Counted from the stretch's first letter, positions 16,901 through 26,877 are shown. The stretch: 64,000 bases of DNA from an uncultured Pelagibacteraceae bacterium (GCA_902612325.1 CACMDB010000001.1:186001-250000); one strand, 5' to 3'. Made by a program: numbers and translations. Notes: a model not told the origin generated them from the letters alone.

Positions 16901-17833
16901 TTATTTGAATAAATCTGAAACTGATGTTGAATTAGAAATTCTTTTTATAGCTTCTCCCATAAGGGCGGAAATAGGTAAAACTTCTATGTTTTTAACATTT
17001 TTTGTTTTTTCGCTGTTATCTATCGTGTCTGTAATAACTAAATTTTTAATAACCGAATTTTTAATTTTTTTAACCGCGTCCCCACTTAATACTCCATGAG
17101 TAATATAAACATAAACCTCTTTTGCACCTCTTTGTTTTAATGCCTTAGCGGCATTGACGATAGTACCACCAGAGTCAATTATATCATCAACCAAGATACA
17201 CGTTTTACCTTTTACATCTCCAATAATATTCATTACTTGTGATTGTCCAGGCTTTGGTCTTCTCTTATCTACAATAGCTAAACCAATGTTTAAAATTTTA
17301 CCAAGTGCTCTCGCTCTTTCTGTACCACCAACATCTGGGGCAACACAGATTATATTTTTACTTTTAATCTTTTTTTTAATGTGTCGTGCAAAGATTGGAG
17401 TTGCAAAAAGGTTATCAACAGGAATATCAAAAAAACCTTGAATTTGACCAGCGTGGAGATCGACTGTCACAACTCTGTCTGCCCCTGCTTGAGTTATTAA
17501 ATTTGAAACAAGCTTTGCTGATATAGATGTTCTTGGTACAACTTTTCTATCTTGTCTCGCATAACCAAAATAAGGAATTACAGCAGTTATATTTTTTGCT
17601 GATGATCTTTTTAAAGCATCAATACATAATAATAATTCCATTAAATTGTCATTAGCTGGTGAAGAAATAGATTGAATTATAAAAATGCTATTCCCTCTTA
17701 TATTTTCATTTATTTCAATGTAAATTTCACCATCTGCAAATTTTCTTATACTAGAATTGACAAGTTTAGATTTTAAATATTTAGCAATATTTTTACTTAA
17801 GATTTTATTACTATTTCCAGTTAATAATTTCAT
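16901..17833 (-). CDS. prs: Ribose-phosphate pyrophosphokinase
   Basis: Prs makes PRPP from ribose 5-phosphate and ATP for nucleotide, His and Trp synthesis. The 310-residue protein has the ATP-site region [20 protein letters not shown], the metal-binding [11 protein letters not shown], the flexible loop [14 protein letters not shown] and the PRPP loop [14 protein letters not shown]. Length and motifs are fully typical. It lies 7 bases downstream of the pgeF stop, in the same direction. Confidence 0.97.
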   Translation of the reverse strand: MKLLTGNSNKILSKNIAKYLKSKLVNSSIRKFADGEIYIEINENIRGNSIFIIQSISSPANDNLMELLLCIDALKRSSAKNITAVIPYFGYARQDRKVVPRTSISAKLVSNLITQAGADRVVTVDLHAGQIQGFFDIPVDNLFATPIFARHIKKKIKSKNIICVAPDVGGTERARALGKILNIGLAIVDKRRPKPGQSQVMNIIGDVKGKTCILVDDIIDSGGTIVNAAKALKQRGAKEVYVYITHGVLSGDAVKKIKNSVIKNLVITDTIDNSEKTKNVKNIEVLPISALMGEAIKRISNSTSVSDLFK

Positions 17834-17840
17834 TAAAAGT

Positions 17841-18599
17841 TTAATTAATCATAATTATTGAAATATTTCTACCATAATCATTGAGATTTAATTTTAACGA
17901 TCTTCTTGCACTAAAAAAATTATTTTTTCTATCGAATGTATCAATTTTAATCATATCAATTTTATTGATTTTTTGTGATTTAAGTTGAGATTTGACATAA
18001 TTTGGTAAATCAAAATAAATTAATTCTTTTTTATTTTTAAAGAAAATTTTGTTTTTTTTGTGTTTTTTAATAAATTTCTTTTTAAAGTCAGCTTTTACTT
18101 CGTAGTTTTTTTGAGTAATTGACGGACCAATTGCTCCTATAATATTTTTTGGATTACACCCTTTTTTATGCATAAAATTAATAACATTTTTGATTATCCC
18201 TCTATATGCACCCTTCCAACCAGCATGTATAGCCGCGATAATTTTTTTTTCATAGTCATATAATAACACTGGCACACAATCAGCGGTCAATACAGCTATT
18301 GGCAGTTTTTTTTGATTAGTTATAATTGCGTCAGCTTTAATTTTTTTTTTTAATTTAGAGTTTTCATTTAGAAAAACCAACTTATTGCTATGTACTTGAT
18401 GTACTAAATAAATATTTTTTGTTTTTTTCCCTATTTTATCTTTGACAATCTTTAAATTTTTTAAAATGTTATTTTTGTTATCGTATGAACCAGGACCACA
18501 ATTTAGACTTTTATATATCCCTTTTGATTTACCTCCATTTTTATTAAAAAAACCATGACTTATATTTTTGTTTTTTAATAATTTTCGAGAGGTGATCAG
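17841..18599 (-). CDS. pgeF: Polyphenol oxidase/purine nucleoside phosphorylase family protein (YfiH, laccase domain), non-ATG start
   Basis: YfiH proteins are described as purine nucleoside-processing enzymes and, in E. coli (PgeF), as editors of peptidoglycan precursors. The conserved C-terminal half ([33 protein letters not shown]) is open only to a TTG at 18380. However, the frame continues upstream without a stop and encodes the family N-terminus [20 protein letters not shown]. No ATG, GTG or TTG is available before that block. The best start is CTG at 18599, one base after the upstream TGA, giving 252 residues. The zinc ligands appear intact. Confidence 0.85.
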   Translation of the reverse strand: MITSRKLLKNKNISHGFFNKNGGKSKGIYKSLNCGPGSYDNKNNILKNLKIVKDKIGKKTKNIYLVHQVHSNKLVFLNENSKLKKKIKADAIITNQKKLPIAVLTADCVPVLLYDYEKKIIAAIHAGWKGAYRGIIKNVINFMHKKGCNPKNIIGAIGPSITQKNYEVKADFKKKFIKKHKKNKIFFKNKKELIYFDLPNYVKSQLKSQKINKIDMIKIDTFDRKNNFFSARRSLKLNLNDYGRNISIIMIN

Positions 18600-18600
18600 A

Positions 18601-19644
18601 TCAAAATCCTAAATTAAATTTATTTTTTTGACTTTTTATTAACATAACTTTAAACAATTTTCCCATTTGTTTATCATCTGTTAGTCTTTTTAATCTGTAA
18701 TAAATATCTGCTTTTTTTAAAAAGTTTTGATTTTTTGCAATCATCTCAGCTCTTTCGTGGATACCCATTTTTGTAAGAAATTCTTTTTGTGTTGTTAAAC
18801 TATGCTTTAACCCACCCAGTTTTTTGATTATTTTTTCAAATAATCGGAAATTAATATTATGTGTGATGTCTGAATTACCAATTTTAGCTAAAACATCTGA
18901 ATATTCGTGTTTATATAATGCTTGTAAAGTATTTTTCATTTTATCTTCATTATATCCATAATCTATGATTAAAATTCCCCCAGATCTCACTTTGATTATT
19001 TTTGAAATTTGTTTCAAATAATTAATACCGAGCTCTGAATATTCTATAAAGCTCTGGTTTTTAGATATTTTAAAATTAATCTTTTTTTCATAACTTTTCA
19101 TATTAATCTTTTTTTCCGAGAAAGAGGTTATTTTTTTGTTTAAACTTACAAACTTTTCAAACCAAAGATTTCCTTTTTTTTCAAATTGTTTAATTGCAAG
19201 TGCATCAAAAAACTCATTTGCGACAAATATACTAGGAATTTTTTTAATCTTTTTTAAATCGTTTATCCAATTTACATCTGAATTTAATAATTCTTTTTTT
19301 TGTATTTTCTTTAAGGTAGGACTTATCTCATAAATTACCAACCTGCAGGATTTGAAAAACGATGGAAACTTTTTAAAACTTTCTATAAGAACTTTCATCA
19401 TTGCAGCATTACCTGCTCCAAGTTCAATCAAGTTGAATTCTTTTGGTGATCCTATACTTTTCCAAAAACTTACAATCCAAATAGCAATCATTTCAGAAAA
19501 TAATCTTGATACATTAGGAGCTGTAATAAAATCTCCTTTTTTACCAAATGGATTTTTTTTTATGTAGTACCCAGACTTTTTATTGTACAGAGAGATATTG
19601 ATAAACTTGTCTAAGGGTAAATTAACTATTTTGTCTGTTTTCAT
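18601..19644 (-). CDS. SAM-dependent methyltransferase, MidA/NDUFAF7 family
   Basis: The 347-residue protein matches the COG1565 family. Its mitochondrial member NDUFAF7 methylates an arginine in a complex I subunit. Recognisable blocks are YNKKSGYYIKKNPFGKKGDF near the N-terminus, the AdoMet loop LIELGAGNAAMMKVL, FVANEFFDALAIKQF and GILIIDYGYN. The substrate here is unproven. Its start overlaps the lgt 3' end by 23 bases, and pgeF follows with almost no gap. Confidence 0.88.
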   Translation of the reverse strand: MKTDKIVNLPLDKFINISLYNKKSGYYIKKNPFGKKGDFITAPNVSRLFSEMIAIWIVSFWKSIGSPKEFNLIELGAGNAAMMKVLIESFKKFPSFFKSCRLVIYEISPTLKKIQKKELLNSDVNWINDLKKIKKIPSIFVANEFFDALAIKQFEKKGNLWFEKFVSLNKKITSFSEKKINMKSYEKKINFKISKNQSFIEYSELGINYLKQISKIIKVRSGGILIIDYGYNEDKMKNTLQALYKHEYSDVLAKIGNSDITHNINFRLFEKIIKKLGGLKHSLTTQKEFLTKMGIHERAEMIAKNQNFLKKADIYYRLKRLTDDKQMGKLFKVMLIKSQKNKFNLGF

Positions 19645-20404
19645 ATTTAGAGATTAATAAATAACATCCGATTATTAAAAAAAAGATACTTATAAGTTGT
19701 CCCATAGTTAAATTGAATAATAAATAGCCCAGTTGGTCATCAGGAACTCTTAAAAACTCAATTGCAAATCTAAAAATTGAGTAAAAAACTAAAAATATAC
19801 CAGAGATAAAACCAGGTCTTTTGGCGAAACTCTTATTTTTGAAATATAATAGAACTAAAAATAGAACTATACCCTCAAAAAATGCTTCATATAACTGAGT
19901 AGGATGTCGATACAAATTATCTATTTGTGTAAATTGGACTGCCCAAGCAACATTTGTTTCAAAACCATAAAGTTCTGAATTTATAAAATTTGCTATTCTG
20001 CCAAAAAAAATACCTATGGGTGCAACAAAAGACACAATATCTAAATAACTAAATGAACTTTGTGAATTTTTTTTCGCAAAAAGGTAACTTGCAATTATGA
20101 TCCCTATAACTCCCCCATGAAATGACATACCACCCTGCCAAATTTTTAAGATATCTAATAAATTATTGATATAAAATTCAAAGTTATAAAATACAACATA
20201 CCCTAATCTACCACCAATAATTAAACCTAAAATTAGATAAGTTAAGTAATCGTCAAATTTTTCCCTTACTTTCAGTTCAGAAATAAAAAATTTTTTACTA
20301 AAAAACCACCCTAATAAAATACCAACAATATAAGCTAAAGAATACCATCTAATTTCAAATGAAAAAATTTGAAATGCGACTGGGTCAAAATTATTAATGA
20401 ACAT
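19622..20404 (-). CDS. lgt: Prolipoprotein diacylglyceryl transferase
   Basis: Lgt attaches diacylglycerol to the lipobox cysteine of prolipoproteins in the inner membrane. The 260-residue protein has about seven membrane helices. Motifs include GGMSFHGGVIG with the essential histidine, the Lgt signature around GRIANFINSELYG, and RHPTQLYEAFFEG. I set the start at ATG 20404 (MFINNFDPVAF). The frame is open upstream to 20521, but that extension lacks family resemblance and would cover the ubiK start. Confidence 0.95.
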   Translation of the reverse strand: MFINNFDPVAFQIFSFEIRWYSLAYIVGILLGWFFSKKFFISELKVREKFDDYLTYLILGLIIGGRLGYVVFYNFEFYINNLLDILKIWQGGMSFHGGVIGIIIASYLFAKKNSQSSFSYLDIVSFVAPIGIFFGRIANFINSELYGFETNVAWAVQFTQIDNLYRHPTQLYEAFFEGIVLFLVLLYFKNKSFAKRPGFISGIFLVFYSIFRFAIEFLRVPDDQLGYLLFNLTMGQLISIFFLIIGCYLLISKYENRQNS

Positions 20405-20454
20405 TTTTATTTTTAAATATAAGTTATAATTATAATAAGTTATTAGATTATTAT

Positions 20455-20706
20455 ATGAAAAACTCAAAGTTTGTAATTGAAAAACTTGCAAAATTATTTG
20501 AACAAGGCTTAGTATCATCAAAAGATATAGCCAATGAAATTATGACTATTTTAAAATCTAAAAGAGATGAAATAGTTTTTAGAATGAAGTTAACAAGTAA
20601 AGATGAGTTTGAAGTTCTTTCAAAAAGAGTTGAAAATTTAGAAAAAAAAATTGATCAATTAAAACTTACAAAAAAAAAGAAAACTAAAAAGGCAAAAAGA
20701 TCTTAG
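20455..20706 (+). CDS. ubiK: Ubiquinone biosynthesis accessory factor UbiK (BMFP/YqiC family)
   Basis: This 83-residue protein fits the short coiled-coil UbiK/YqiC family, which assists the soluble ubiquinone-synthesis complex. It has a helical N-terminus, the conserved SKDEFEVLSKRVENLEKKID heptad coiled coil and a Lys-rich tail (KKKKTKKAKRS). Small lysine-rich proteins can mislead, but the phase of the coiled coil and the length fit. It diverges from lgt over 50 bases, and its last 23 bases overlap the convergent histidine kinase gene. Confidence 0.75.
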   Translation: MKNSKFVIEKLAKLFEQGLVSSKDIANEIMTILKSKRDEIVFRMKLTSKDEFEVLSKRVENLEKKIDQLKLTKKKKTKKAKRS

Positions 20707-22003
20707 CTTCTAAGCCACCCATTGGTGACTTAGCTAATTTAATATTTCCCCCGTGGGATCTGATAATGTCCGAAGCTATGGATAATCCAAGTCCAACGCT
20801 TGATTTTGTCTCAGCTCGACCTTTATCAATTTTATAAAAAGGTTTGAAAACATTATCATATTCTGCTTCAGGTATACCCGGTCCATTGTCTTCAATTTTA
20901 ATGAATAAGTTGTTACTGCTTTTAGTAATATCTACATTTACTTTTTCCGCGTATTTAATTGCATTATCTATAAGATTGTTAACACATCTTTTGATTAAGT
21001 TTTTTCTACCGCTTATATAAATTCTAGGTGAAATCTTGGATGATATATTTTCATTTTCATATTTTTTAACTATTTCATCAACTAATTCGCTAATATTAAA
21101 TTCTTCATCTTTTTCAAGGTATGACGAGCTGGTAAACTGCAAATATTCATTTAGCATTTTTTCCATTTCGTTAATGTCTTCAGATAATTTTTTACTTAAT
21201 TCTTCATCTTTTATAAATGCTATTTGCAATTTCATTCTTGTTAAAGGGGTTCTTAAGTCGTGACTAATGCCAGATAACATTTCTGATCTTTGATTAAGAT
21301 GTCTTAAAATTCTTTTTCTCATTCTATCAAATTCATAACCAGCTTGTCTGATTTCCGCTGCACCAGAGGGTTTAAATTCATCAATTTCTTCTCCCCGACC
21401 AAATTTTTCAGCTGCTTTTGCAAGATTAGTTATTGGTCGAGTTTGATTTTTAAGAAAAATTAATGAAATTAAAATCATTATGATTGCAGGAACTGTTATC
21501 CATAGTGCGAAGATACGAGCTGAGGAAGTCGTCACTCTATCTCTTGGAACTAAAAACTTAAAATACCCAAACTGATATTTTATTCTAATATCAATTAACT
21601 CTTTATATGAGGTTGTATCAAACCAATAATTTCCATTCCCAAATTTTGACTTAAGTTCTCTTCTTAAAGTCCTATCTATCGGACTAAACCATCTTTCATC
21701 AAAAGTATAAATAAAATCTTTGTTATCTACAAAATCTATATTTAAGTCTTGGTAAACTGAAAAAACATTTTTAATTTCATCTTTTTTATAAATTTCATCA
21801 GAATAAACTTCGATGAAAGTATTAATTTCATTTACTAACGCTTTAGTCATACCTTTATTAGTCTTGATCCAAAGGCTATCAAAAAAAACAATAGTAATTA
21901 ACAATTGTAAAACTATGACTGGAACAGCAACAATTAGTAAAGCTCTGTAAAATAATCTTTTGGGGAGTATATTTTTGAAAAATTTACTCAATCCATAGAA
22001 CAT
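20684..22003 (-). CDS. Sensor histidine kinase, EnvZ-like
   Basis: The 439-residue membrane kinase has two membrane helices (about 20-42 and 162-184) flanking a ~120-residue periplasmic sensor. A HAMP domain follows (NQTRPITNLAKAAEKFGRGE), then the H-box GISHDLRTPLTRMKL with phosphoacceptor H248. The ATP-binding boxes are NLIDNAIKYA, EDNGPGIP and SSVGLGLSIA. Domain order and H-box match EnvZ-type kinases. It overlaps its response regulator by 20 bases, so the pair is almost certainly cognate. The signal is unknown. Confidence 0.93.
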   Translation of the reverse strand: MFYGLSKFFKNILPKRLFYRALLIVAVPVIVLQLLITIVFFDSLWIKTNKGMTKALVNEINTFIEVYSDEIYKKDEIKNVFSVYQDLNIDFVDNKDFIYTFDERWFSPIDRTLRRELKSKFGNGNYWFDTTSYKELIDIRIKYQFGYFKFLVPRDRVTTSSARIFALWITVPAIIMILISLIFLKNQTRPITNLAKAAEKFGRGEEIDEFKPSGAAEIRQAGYEFDRMRKRILRHLNQRSEMLSGISHDLRTPLTRMKLQIAFIKDEELSKKLSEDINEMEKMLNEYLQFTSSSYLEKDEEFNISELVDEIVKKYENENISSKISPRIYISGRKNLIKRCVNNLIDNAIKYAEKVNVDITKSSNNLFIKIEDNGPGIPEAEYDNVFKPFYKIDKGRAETKSSVGLGLSIASDIIRSHGGNIKLAKSPMGGLEAKIFLPF

Positions 22004-22661
22004 ATCCAGCTCCTCTTATTGTTTGTAAAAATTTTGGATTTTTTGGATCAATTTCAATTTTTTTTCTAAGTCTTGTGATAATTACATCTATTGATCTCTC
22101 TTTATCTAGTTCAGTTAGAATACCAATATCTTCTCGTGAGAAAGTTTTACCAGGATTATTAATCATTTTTTCTAAAATTTTTTTCTCTGTATTGTTAATT
22201 TTGTATTCTGTATTTTTCTTGATTATTAGTTGTTTATTTAAATCAATTTTAATATTTTCAAATTGTATAACTCGTTTTTGATCACTTTTTTTTGTTTTTC
22301 GAATTATATTTTGTATTCTCAATATCAACTCTTTAGGCTCGAAAGGTTTTGGAAGATAGTCATCAGCACCAACTTCTAAACCCTCAACTCTCTCATTTGC
22401 TTCACCTTTCGCAGTTAATAAAATCACAGGTGTATCCAGTTTCTTTTGATTTTCTTTAATAAACTCTAAGCCACTTTTACCAGGCATCATAATATCTAGT
22501 ATGATTAGGTCAAATTTGATTATTTGTATTTTTTCAAAAGCATCTTCTGCACTATTTGCAGTTGTAACAAGGTAATTATTTTCATTTAAATATTTTTTAA
22601 CAAGCGTTCTGATCCCTTCATCATCATCAACAACTAAAATATGAGCTACAAAATTATCCAT
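21984..22661 (-). CDS. OmpR-family response regulator
   Basis: The 225-residue two-domain regulator has a receiver with the acidic pocket at residues 12-14, phosphoacceptor D56 in DLIILDIMMPGKSG, and the switch Thr/Lys in LLTAKGE and LPKPFEP. The C-terminal winged-helix DNA-binding domain ends with SIDVIITRLRKKI and TIRGAGYVLW. It overlaps the kinase downstream by 20 bases and the MarR gene upstream by 8 bases. Target genes cannot be inferred. Confidence 0.95.
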   Translation of the reverse strand: MDNFVAHILVVDDDEGIRTLVKKYLNENNYLVTTANSAEDAFEKIQIIKFDLIILDIMMPGKSGLEFIKENQKKLDTPVILLTAKGEANERVEGLEVGADDYLPKPFEPKELILRIQNIIRKTKKSDQKRVIQFENIKIDLNKQLIIKKNTEYKINNTEKKILEKMINNPGKTFSREDIGILTELDKERSIDVIITRLRKKIEIDPKNPKFLQTIRGAGYVLWIE

Positions 22662-23091
22662 TAATTATTTTTTTTAAAACGTTGTCAAAGTTAATAACTT
22701 CTTCTGAGCTTGAATTAAGTAATGCACTATGAATTCTTTTTTTTTGAATTTCAAAAATTTCATTAAATATTTTTTTTCCTTTATCATTAAGAAATACATG
22801 TTTTATTCTTGTATCCTGCTCATCTTTTTTGAAAATTATTATGTCTATTTTAATTAGATCTTTTAAAACTCTATTAAGGCTTTGCTTAGTTACTTTAAGT
22901 CTTTTAAGCAATTCTGAAATAGTGATCCCTTCATACATGGATAACAAATGAATGACTTTTTGGTGCGCTAGGCCAATTTTATACTTATTTAATATTTTTT
23001 TTGAGTCTGAAAATGTTTCTCTGTAACCTATAAAAAGCTTTTCGATCAAATCTTTTAATTGATCATCTTTTAGATATAAAAGTTGTTTCAT
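22654..23091 (-). CDS. MarR family transcriptional regulator
   Basis: The 145-residue winged-helix protein shows the MarR layout: a helical N-terminal dimerisation part, the recognition helix in TISELLKRLKVTKQSLNRVLKDLI (about residues 55-78), the wing DEQDTRIKHVFLNDKGK, and a helical C-terminus. It overlaps the response regulator gene by 8 bases and is separated by 70 bases from divergent ilvE. It probably heads a three-gene regulatory operon. The ligand is unknown. Confidence 0.9.
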   Translation of the reverse strand: MKQLLYLKDDQLKDLIEKLFIGYRETFSDSKKILNKYKIGLAHQKVIHLLSMYEGITISELLKRLKVTKQSLNRVLKDLIKIDIIIFKKDEQDTRIKHVFLNDKGKKIFNEIFEIQKKRIHSALLNSSSEEVINFDNVLKKIING

Positions 23092-23106
23092 TATTGGTAA
23101 GTTATA

Positions 23107-23135
23107 TTGACATATTACAGATACAAAGATATTTT
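23107..23135 (+). promoter_or_regulatory. Predicted sigma-70 promoter for ilvE
   Basis: A perfect -35 TTGACA (23107-23112) and a -10-like TATTTT (23130-23135) are 17 bases apart, about 26 bases upstream of the ilvE ATG at 23162. It lies in the 70-base region shared with the divergent MarR gene, so MarR could act on both. Confidence 0.5.
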
Positions 23136-23161
23136 TTCAGTAAGAATTTTTTTATTTCATA

Positions 23162-24043
23162 ATGATACCTTACGATAAAAGATCAGGTAAAATATGGTAC
23201 AATGGCGAATTAGTAGATTGGTCTGATGTTAAGCTTCATGTGCTAAGCCATGGATTACATTATGCAAGCTGTGTTTTCGAGGGAGAACGTGTGTATGATG
23301 GTTCAATTTTTAAATTAGAAGAACATACCTCAAGATTATTTTACTCAGCAAAGAGAATGGGAATTGAAATACCATATAGCGAAGATGAAATTAATAAAGC
23401 GAGCAATAAAATAATTTCTACTCAAAAAGTAGAGAATGGATATGTTAGACCCGTAGTTTGGAGAGGCAGTGAAATGATGGCTATTTCAGCTCAGCAAACA
23501 AAAATTCATGTGGCAATTGCAACTTGGGAGTGGGGTTCATATTTTGATCCTAAACTTAAGGTTGAAGGTATCAAATTAAATATTTCAAACTGGCGAAGAC
23601 CCGCCCCTAATACTATTCCTTGGGACACAAAAGCTTCTGGATTGTATATGATTTGTACTCTTTCAAAACACGAAGCTGAAAAGCAAGGTTATACAGACTC
23701 ACTTATGTTAGATCATGAGGATAATATTGCAGAAGCAACTGGAGCAAATATTTTTTTCAAAGATAAAAATGGTGAGCTACATACTCCAATACCAGATTCT
23801 TTTTTAGATGGAATTACTCGAAGAACTGTAATTCAAATTGCAAAATCTAAAAATATCAAAGTACACGAAAGAAAAATTAAACCAGAAGAATTAAAAGATT
23901 TCGTTGGATGTTTTTTAACAGGAACTGCAGCTGAAGTAACTCCTGTATCTACTATTGCAGAGTATCAATTTAAAGTTTGCGATTTGATAATTGATTTAAA
24001 TGAGAGTTATTTAGCTTTGGTTAAAAAGAAAAAAGCTGCCTAA
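23162..24043 (+). CDS. ilvE: Branched-chain amino acid aminotransferase
   Basis: This PLP class IV transaminase interconverts Val, Leu and Ile with their keto acids. The 293-residue protein has the IlvE N-terminus GKIWYNGELVDWSDVKLHVL, the substrate region YASCVFEGERVY, the PLP lysine in NTIPWDTKASGLYMICTLSK, and EATGANIFF. Late motifs are DGITRRTV and FLTGTAAEVTPV. Its stop is interleaved with that of convergent pgsA in CTAA. Confidence 0.95.
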   Translation: MIPYDKRSGKIWYNGELVDWSDVKLHVLSHGLHYASCVFEGERVYDGSIFKLEEHTSRLFYSAKRMGIEIPYSEDEINKASNKIISTQKVENGYVRPVVWRGSEMMAISAQQTKIHVAIATWEWGSYFDPKLKVEGIKLNISNWRRPAPNTIPWDTKASGLYMICTLSKHEAEKQGYTDSLMLDHEDNIAEATGANIFFKDKNGELHTPIPDSFLDGITRRTVIQIAKSKNIKVHERKIKPEELKDFVGCFLTGTAAEVTPVSTIAEYQFKVCDLIIDLNESYLALVKKKKAA

Positions 24044-24624
24044 TCTTTATTGTCTTCTGATATAGCGTGGTCTATTCCTTTACGTATGTACTCATAACCC
24101 GTGAACAAAGTCAAAGCTGCTGATAGCCATAATAAAATTATACCAATAGTTTGAGCATTATAGTCTTGAAAATTGATGATTTTATTTCCTGTATCTCCAG
24201 AAAGTAAAAGACCAATAGATACCATTTGTAAAACTGTTTTTAATTTTGCTAGATTAGAGACAGGAAGTTTAATTTTACCTTTTGCTAAAAATTCCCTAAG
24301 ACCAGATATTAATATTTCTCTTGTTAAAATTATAATTGCAGCAATAACCTCATAATTTTTAATCGTGCCATCCATAACTAATAAAATTAGTGCAGCAGCT
24401 ACAATAATTTTATCTGCAATTGGATCTAATAACTCTCCCAATTTAGACTCTTCTCCGAGTAGTCTAGCCAACATTCCATCCAAAAAATCTGTAAAGGATG
24501 CAATTATAAATAACACTAAAGCCGTTAGATCTCCATAAAATCCAGGTAAATAGAAAGCTAAAACAAAAAAAGGTACAATTAAAATTCTACCGACAGTTAA
24601 TATGTTTGGTATTTTTCTTAGCAT
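24040..24624 (-). CDS. pgsA: CDP-diacylglycerol--glycerol-3-phosphate 3-phosphatidyltransferase
   Basis: PgsA makes phosphatidylglycerophosphate, the precursor of phosphatidylglycerol. The 194-residue membrane protein carries the CDP-alcohol phosphotransferase signature DGxxAR-x8-G-x3-D-x3-D, seen in DFLDGMLARLL and GELLDPIADK. It has several hydrophobic helices. It follows uvrC by 5 bases; a uvrC-pgsA pair is common in Proteobacteria. Confidence 0.95.
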   Translation of the reverse strand: MLRKIPNILTVGRILIVPFFVLAFYLPGFYGDLTALVLFIIASFTDFLDGMLARLLGEESKLGELLDPIADKIIVAAALILLVMDGTIKNYEVIAAIIILTREILISGLREFLAKGKIKLPVSNLAKLKTVLQMVSIGLLLSGDTGNKIINFQDYNAQTIGIILLWLSAALTLFTGYEYIRKGIDHAISEDNKD

Positions 24625-24629
24625 AATCT

Positions 24630-26465
24630 CTACTCGTGAAAGAAGTTATATATCTTTTTTGCAACTTTTTCCTCAACACCCTCAACTGATTTTATTTCAT
24701 CTAGACTGGCAGATTCTACTGCTCGAGCAGATCCAAAATGATTTAATAAAGCCCTTTTTCTGATAGATCCAATGCCCTCAATCTGATCTAACAAAGACTT
24801 ACTAATCCCTCTTTTTCTCTTTGCTCTATGAGCACTAATCGCAAAACGATGAGATTCATCTCTTATTCTTTGAAGAAAGAAAAGAGTAGGGTCATTTTTG
24901 TTGAATTTATATTCTTTGCCATTATGAAAAAAAGTTTCATTACCACTATTTCTAAATTTCCCCTTAGCAATCGCGATAATTGGTATTTCGTGAAGTCCTA
25001 ATTCATTTAAAGAGTCTCTCGCAACAGAATATTGACCTTTTCCACCATCAACTATTACTAAATCAGGAAAGGAGAGATAATTGTCTTTTTCTTGAATTGC
25101 TCTTTTAAACCTTCTGTTTAATACTTCTCGCATCATTCCGTAATCATCTTGCTCATTCTTTTTAGATTTAATGTTAAATTTTCGATATCTTTTCTTGATA
25201 AAACCCTCTTCACCGAATGCAATTAAGGCCCCGACACTATTTGTTCCTTGAATATGGCTATTATCATAAACCTCTACTAAATTTATATTTGTCTCAAGAT
25301 TAAATTTACTCGCAACTGAGTCAAATAATTCTCTATTATTCTGACTTTCATAAAGTTTTCGATTTAAACTTTCTTTTGCATTTTTAGTTGCTTGATTGAT
25401 AACTTTTAGTTTCGACCCTTTTTTTGCAACAGATAAGTTTACTTGTTTACCCTCTTTTTTAGAGAGAGTTTTTTCAATCAGATTTTTTTCTTTTATTTCT
25501 TCAGAAATTATTATCGATGAAGGTACACTTTTATTTTCATAAAACTGTGAAACAAAAGAATTAAGTATATTACTTAGACTTTCATCTGGATCATGTTTTG
25601 GAAAAAATGCCTGGTTACCCCAATTTTGTTTTGAACGATAAAAAAAAACCTGAATACAAGTTTTTCCAGACTCTTTATAACCTGCAATCACATCAGCCTC
25701 GATTAAATTTGCTTCATTGATTCTTTGGGAAGATTGAATAATATTTAATGATTTTATTCTATCTCTCAAAATTACAGCTTTCTCAAAATCTAAATCTTCA
25801 CTAGCTTTTTCCATCTGATCTGAGAGACTTTTTTGGATTTTTCTAGATTTTCCTGAAACGAACTCTATCGCATCATCAACAGTTTTCTTATAGTCTTCCT
25901 TTTCGACATATCCAACACAAGGTCCAGAACACCTTTTAATTTGATAAAGAATGCATGGTCGTTCTCGATTTTTGAAAACTGTATCATCGCATACTCTTAA
26001 ATGGAAAATTTTTTGTATCATCTTTATAGTCCAATTTGCTGAGCCAGCTGATGCGAATGGACCAAAATAAAAACCTTCCTTGGTTTTTTTTCCTCTGTGT
26101 CGTCTTATCTGAGGCCAGACATCTTTATTACCAATAAATATAAAAGGAAAAGATTTGTCATCTCTAAGTAAAATATTAAATTTTGGTTTGTGCTTTTTAA
26201 TTAAGTTGGCTTCAAGCAGTAAAGCCTCACTTTCATTCGAGGTAGTTGTAATTTCAAGTTTTTTTGTTTGAGATAACATTCTCTCTGTTCTGATAATATG
26301 GTTTTTTTCTGCAATGTAACTTTTAAGTCTATTAGGTAAATTTTTTGCTTTACCAACATAAAGAATTTCTCCTTTATCGTTAAGCATGCGGTAAACACCA
26401 GGTAGTTTAGGTATTAATGGTAGTTCTTTTTTAATTACTTCTTTTCCAATTTCAGAACTTATCAT
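24630..26465 (-). CDS. uvrC: Excinuclease ABC subunit C
   Basis: UvrC makes both incisions in nucleotide excision repair. The 611-residue protein has an N-terminal GIY-YIG nuclease domain ([20 protein letters not shown]), the Cys cluster [20 protein letters not shown], a UvrB-binding helix pair ([13 protein letters not shown]), the RNase H-like C-terminal nuclease ([11 protein letters not shown] and [11 protein letters not shown]), and tandem HhH motifs at the end. I used ATG 26465; an in-frame start at 26495 would overlap folB by 44 rather than 14 bases. Confidence 0.96.
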   Translation of the reverse strand: MISSEIGKEVIKKELPLIPKLPGVYRMLNDKGEILYVGKAKNLPNRLKSYIAEKNHIIRTERMLSQTKKLEITTTSNESEALLLEANLIKKHKPKFNILLRDDKSFPFIFIGNKDVWPQIRRHRGKKTKEGFYFGPFASAGSANWTIKMIQKIFHLRVCDDTVFKNRERPCILYQIKRCSGPCVGYVEKEDYKKTVDDAIEFVSGKSRKIQKSLSDQMEKASEDLDFEKAVILRDRIKSLNIIQSSQRINEANLIEADVIAGYKESGKTCIQVFFYRSKQNWGNQAFFPKHDPDESLSNILNSFVSQFYENKSVPSSIIISEEIKEKNLIEKTLSKKEGKQVNLSVAKKGSKLKVINQATKNAKESLNRKLYESQNNRELFDSVASKFNLETNINLVEVYDNSHIQGTNSVGALIAFGEEGFIKKRYRKFNIKSKKNEQDDYGMMREVLNRRFKRAIQEKDNYLSFPDLVIVDGGKGQYSVARDSLNELGLHEIPIIAIAKGKFRNSGNETFFHNGKEYKFNKNDPTLFFLQRIRDESHRFAISAHRAKRKRGISKSLLDQIEGIGSIRKRALLNHFGSARAVESASLDEIKSVEGVEEKVAKKIYNFFHE

Positions 26466-26877
26466 GACTTCTTTTTTTGGTAATTTGTATACCAACTGAT
26501 GAGCATTGTTTTAAAATTTCTAATTTTTCAATTTTGAGCATTATTTTTGCAATTCTTTTATCCTTAAACAATTCATCAAAAACAGACTCTGCAAGCGTTT
26601 CTAAAAAATTATAATGTTTCTTTTTTACTAGTTTTGTAATTAATTTGACAATTGTGCTGTAGTTGACAATAGACCTAATATCTTTGTCATTTGAAGGTTT
26701 TTTATCTTGATAGTCAATTTCAAGGCTAAATTTAACTTTTTGAGGTTTTTCTTTTTCAAAATCATAGTACCCAAGTTTTAAATCCAAAATTAATTCATTA
26801 ATAAGAATTTTCTTCTCATAATTAAATAAGCTTTTATTTTTGTCTATTTTAACAATTTTCAAATTATTTTTTTTCAT
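26452..26877 (-). CDS. folB: Dihydroneopterin aldolase family protein
   Basis: FolB cleaves dihydroneopterin in folate synthesis. The 141-residue protein has the tunnelling-fold pattern [20 protein letters not shown] followed by a strand and [12 protein letters not shown]. The conserved catalytic Glu lies in [14 protein letters not shown]. It shares the TGATG overlap with the upstream hydrolase gene. The neighbouring SDR looks like a pteridine reductase, supporting a pterin role. The overall similarity is moderate. Confidence 0.8.
   Translation of the reverse strand: MKKNNLKIVKIDKNKSLFNYEKKILINELILDLKLGYYDFEKEKPQKVKFSLEIDYQDKKPSNDKDIRSIVNYSTIVKLITKLVKKKHYNFLETLAESVFDELFKDKRIAKIMLKIEKLEILKQCSSVGIQITKKRSHDKF

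Noticed and set aside
17841..18380. Short pgeF model starting at TTG 18380
   Set aside because: Residues encoded just upstream in frame form the conserved family N-terminus, so the TTG is an internal leucine codon.
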